Assembly: GCF_025345615.1 (NCBI RefSeq)
Contig: NZ_JAODWD010000007.1
Location: 186,001 to 250,000, forward strand
From: Mycobacterium deserti
GTDB lineage: Bacteria > Actinomycetota > Actinomycetes > Mycobacteriales > Mycobacteriaceae
DNA: 64,000 nt
Direction of reading: 5' to 3'
This document shows positions 62,942 through 64,000 of the stretch, one piece after another. Positions within the stretch are counted from its first letter, which is position 1, and every line of letters starts with the position of its first letter. Both the position numbers and the translations under genes were made by a program. The notes beneath the pieces are model-generated. The model was not told where the DNA came from. It saw only the letters and a program-made list of their open reading frames with translations, and did no database searches.

Positions 62942-63076
62942 CAGTGGATGGACCGCCCTGATGTTGTCGAGGTCGACATAAAAGGCGCGGACCTCCCGCG
63001 GCGGTGCGGGTACCTCCTCGTGAGGACATGCGACGAGTGGACGATCAGCCGGCAGCGCGGACGTGGTTGCAATTCG

Positions 63077-64000
63077 TCACGTTTGAGCTGCAGGTGCGGC
63101 GACGAGGACCCGCTGGATGTCGGGTTTCATCTGCTGCAGCTGTTGACCGGCGTAGCCCCAGCTGTGAATACCGCCGGGAAAGTTGAACACGCCGTTGTTC
63201 CCGCCCGCGGCGATGTAGGCGTCGACGAAGCTGCGATTGGAGTCGACGGCGAATCCCTCCAGGAATCCGAGGCCGGCTATGGGTGCGTCCGGGCTCGCCA
63301 ACGCCGGGTCGGTCAGGTTGCCGTCTCCGCAGTAAACCCAGACACGGGTGCCGTTGGCAGCGAGCAGCGGCGCCTGCAGGGTCGGATCGTTGCGCGCCCA
63401 TGCGGGATCGCCGGGCGGGCCCCACATCGCGGCCGGGTCGAAGCCGCCGTTCCACATCATCGCGAGCCGCACCTGACCCGGCCAGTTCGGCGCGGACAGA
63501 TTCAGGAAGCCCGACATAGAGCCCGCGTAGACGAACTGCTGAGGATGATGGGCCGCGAGCACCAGCGCTGCCGAGCCGCCCATCGAGAATCCCACGATCG
63601 CACTGCCGGTGGGGCGCACGTTCTTGTTGCTCGCCAGCCATGCGGGCAACTCTTGGGTCAGGAAAGATTCCCACTTGTAGGTGTAGGTTCCGCCGTTGCC
63701 GACGGCGGGCGCATACCAGTCGCTGTAGAAGCTTGACTTGCCGCCCACCGGCATCACCACCGAGATCCCGGAGCCGGTGTACCAGTCGAATGCCTGGGTG
63801 TTGATGTCCCACCCGTTGAAATCCTCGCCGGCCTCCATGCTGTCGAGCAGATAGAGCGCCGGAGCATCGGGACCACCGGACAGAAACTCGACGCGCACAT
63901 TGCGCCCCATGGCCGCCGAGGGGACCTCGAGCTGTTCGACCGGCAGACTGGGGTTCGAGAACGCTTGTGCCGTGGCGGATTCGCCTGCCACACAGACGAA
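63077..64000 (-). CDS. Antigen-85-type secreted esterase/mycolyltransferase family protein (5' end outside window)
   Basis: At least 307 residues, continuing past the right edge in the same frame (FVC-VAGESATAQAFSNP). Alpha/beta hydrolase of the FbpA/Ag85 type: LPVEQLEVPSAAMGRNVRVEFLSGG, YLLDSMEAGEDFNGWDINTQAFDWYTGSGISVVMPVGG, nucleophile GFSMGGSAALVLAAHHPQQFVYAGSMSG, and catalytic His in FPGGIHSWGYAG. The signal peptide is presumably in the part outside the window. It may transfer mycolic acids or act as an esterase. Confidence 0.9.
   Translation of the reverse strand, partial: FVCVAGESATAQAFSNPSLPVEQLEVPSAAMGRNVRVEFLSGGPDAPALYLLDSMEAGEDFNGWDINTQAFDWYTGSGISVVMPVGGKSSFYSDWYAPAVGNGGTYTYKWESFLTQELPAWLASNKNVRPTGSAIVGFSMGGSAALVLAAHHPQQFVYAGSMSGFLNLSAPNWPGQVRLAMMWNGGFDPAAMWGPPGDPAWARNDPTLQAPLLAANGTRVWVYCGDGNLTDPALASPDAPIAGLGFLEGFAVDSNRSFVDAYIAAGGNNGVFNFPGGIHSWGYAGQQLQQMKPDIQRVLVAAPAAQT

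Overview
The window is GC-rich chromosomal DNA from a mycobacterium, most likely a fast grower of the Mycolicibacterium type. This rests on the gene content and order, which from memory match the M. tuberculosis segment from about Rv1812c to ndh (Rv1854c) in inverted orientation, and on typical mycobacterial features: frequent GTG/TTG starts, ATGA/TGATG overlaps, GarA, SecA2 and GuaB1. No rRNA, tRNA, CRISPR array, prophage or intact insertion sequence is visible. No stretch over 300 bases is empty. The longest gene-free interval, 21884-22182, holds a tandem glycine riboswitch.

Layout: 1-5.1 kb holds the 3' end of ndh and a thioesterase-ureABCFGD run on the minus strand. 5.1-8.0 kb holds a rhodanese protein, an iron-box-controlled FhuF-like gene and the blaI/blaR-like pair. 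8.0-19 kb runs on the plus strand: gnd, guaB1, two CNNM/CBS membrane proteins, a conserved protein, malate synthase and a large VWA lipoprotein-like protein. 19-32.3 kb runs on the minus strand: gcvP with its riboswitch, MerR, bifunctional nuclease, MerR, garA, gcvH, DUF881-sbp-DUF881, pgsA2, secA2 and ilvG. This groups glycine cleavage with the GarA switch and a membrane/secretion cluster. 32.3-35.9 kb holds a flavin monooxygenase and the BacA-type ABC importer. 35.9-43.4 kb holds a KstD-like flavoprotein with a VOC protein behind a KstR-type palindrome, SRPBCC/ArsR, TetR and a deazaflavin-type reductase, a secreted serine-protease-like protein, a DadA-like oxidase and an Erg3-like membrane hydroxylase. 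43.5-54 kb is accessory metabolism and regulation: carboxylesterase, MpaB-like oxygenase with TetR and paired SMR exporters, MFS, SDR/TetR, SRPBCC/acyltransferase, and a diiron-like protein with a ferredoxin-type reductase. 54-64 kb holds a gutted PknF-type kinase relic, a luciferase-like enzyme, a SnoaL-like protein, NUDIX, a second NDH-2-like protein, small secreted proteins, SGNH hydrolase, DUF732, SRPBCC and the 3' part of an Ag85-type esterase.

Most interesting observations: (1) an in-frame internally deleted Ser/Thr kinase that keeps only its first ~20 codons and its C-terminal tail (54165-54404); (2) MIRU-like bridging minicistrons joined by TGATG/ATGA overlaps at three places, including a tandem duplication that builds a chain of two 10-codon ORFs before an SRPBCC gene (51134-51202); (3) a perfect 7-2-7 KstR-type site before the VOC/KstD-like operon; (4) a 'metal-dependent hydrolase' with a complete E...ExxH...E...ExxH diiron pattern, translationally coupled to a 2Fe-2S reductase; (5) an iron-regulated FhuF-like gene that seems to have lost its Fe-S tail and carries a second IdeR-like box at its 3' end. 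Comparisons to named homologues are from memory; no search was run.
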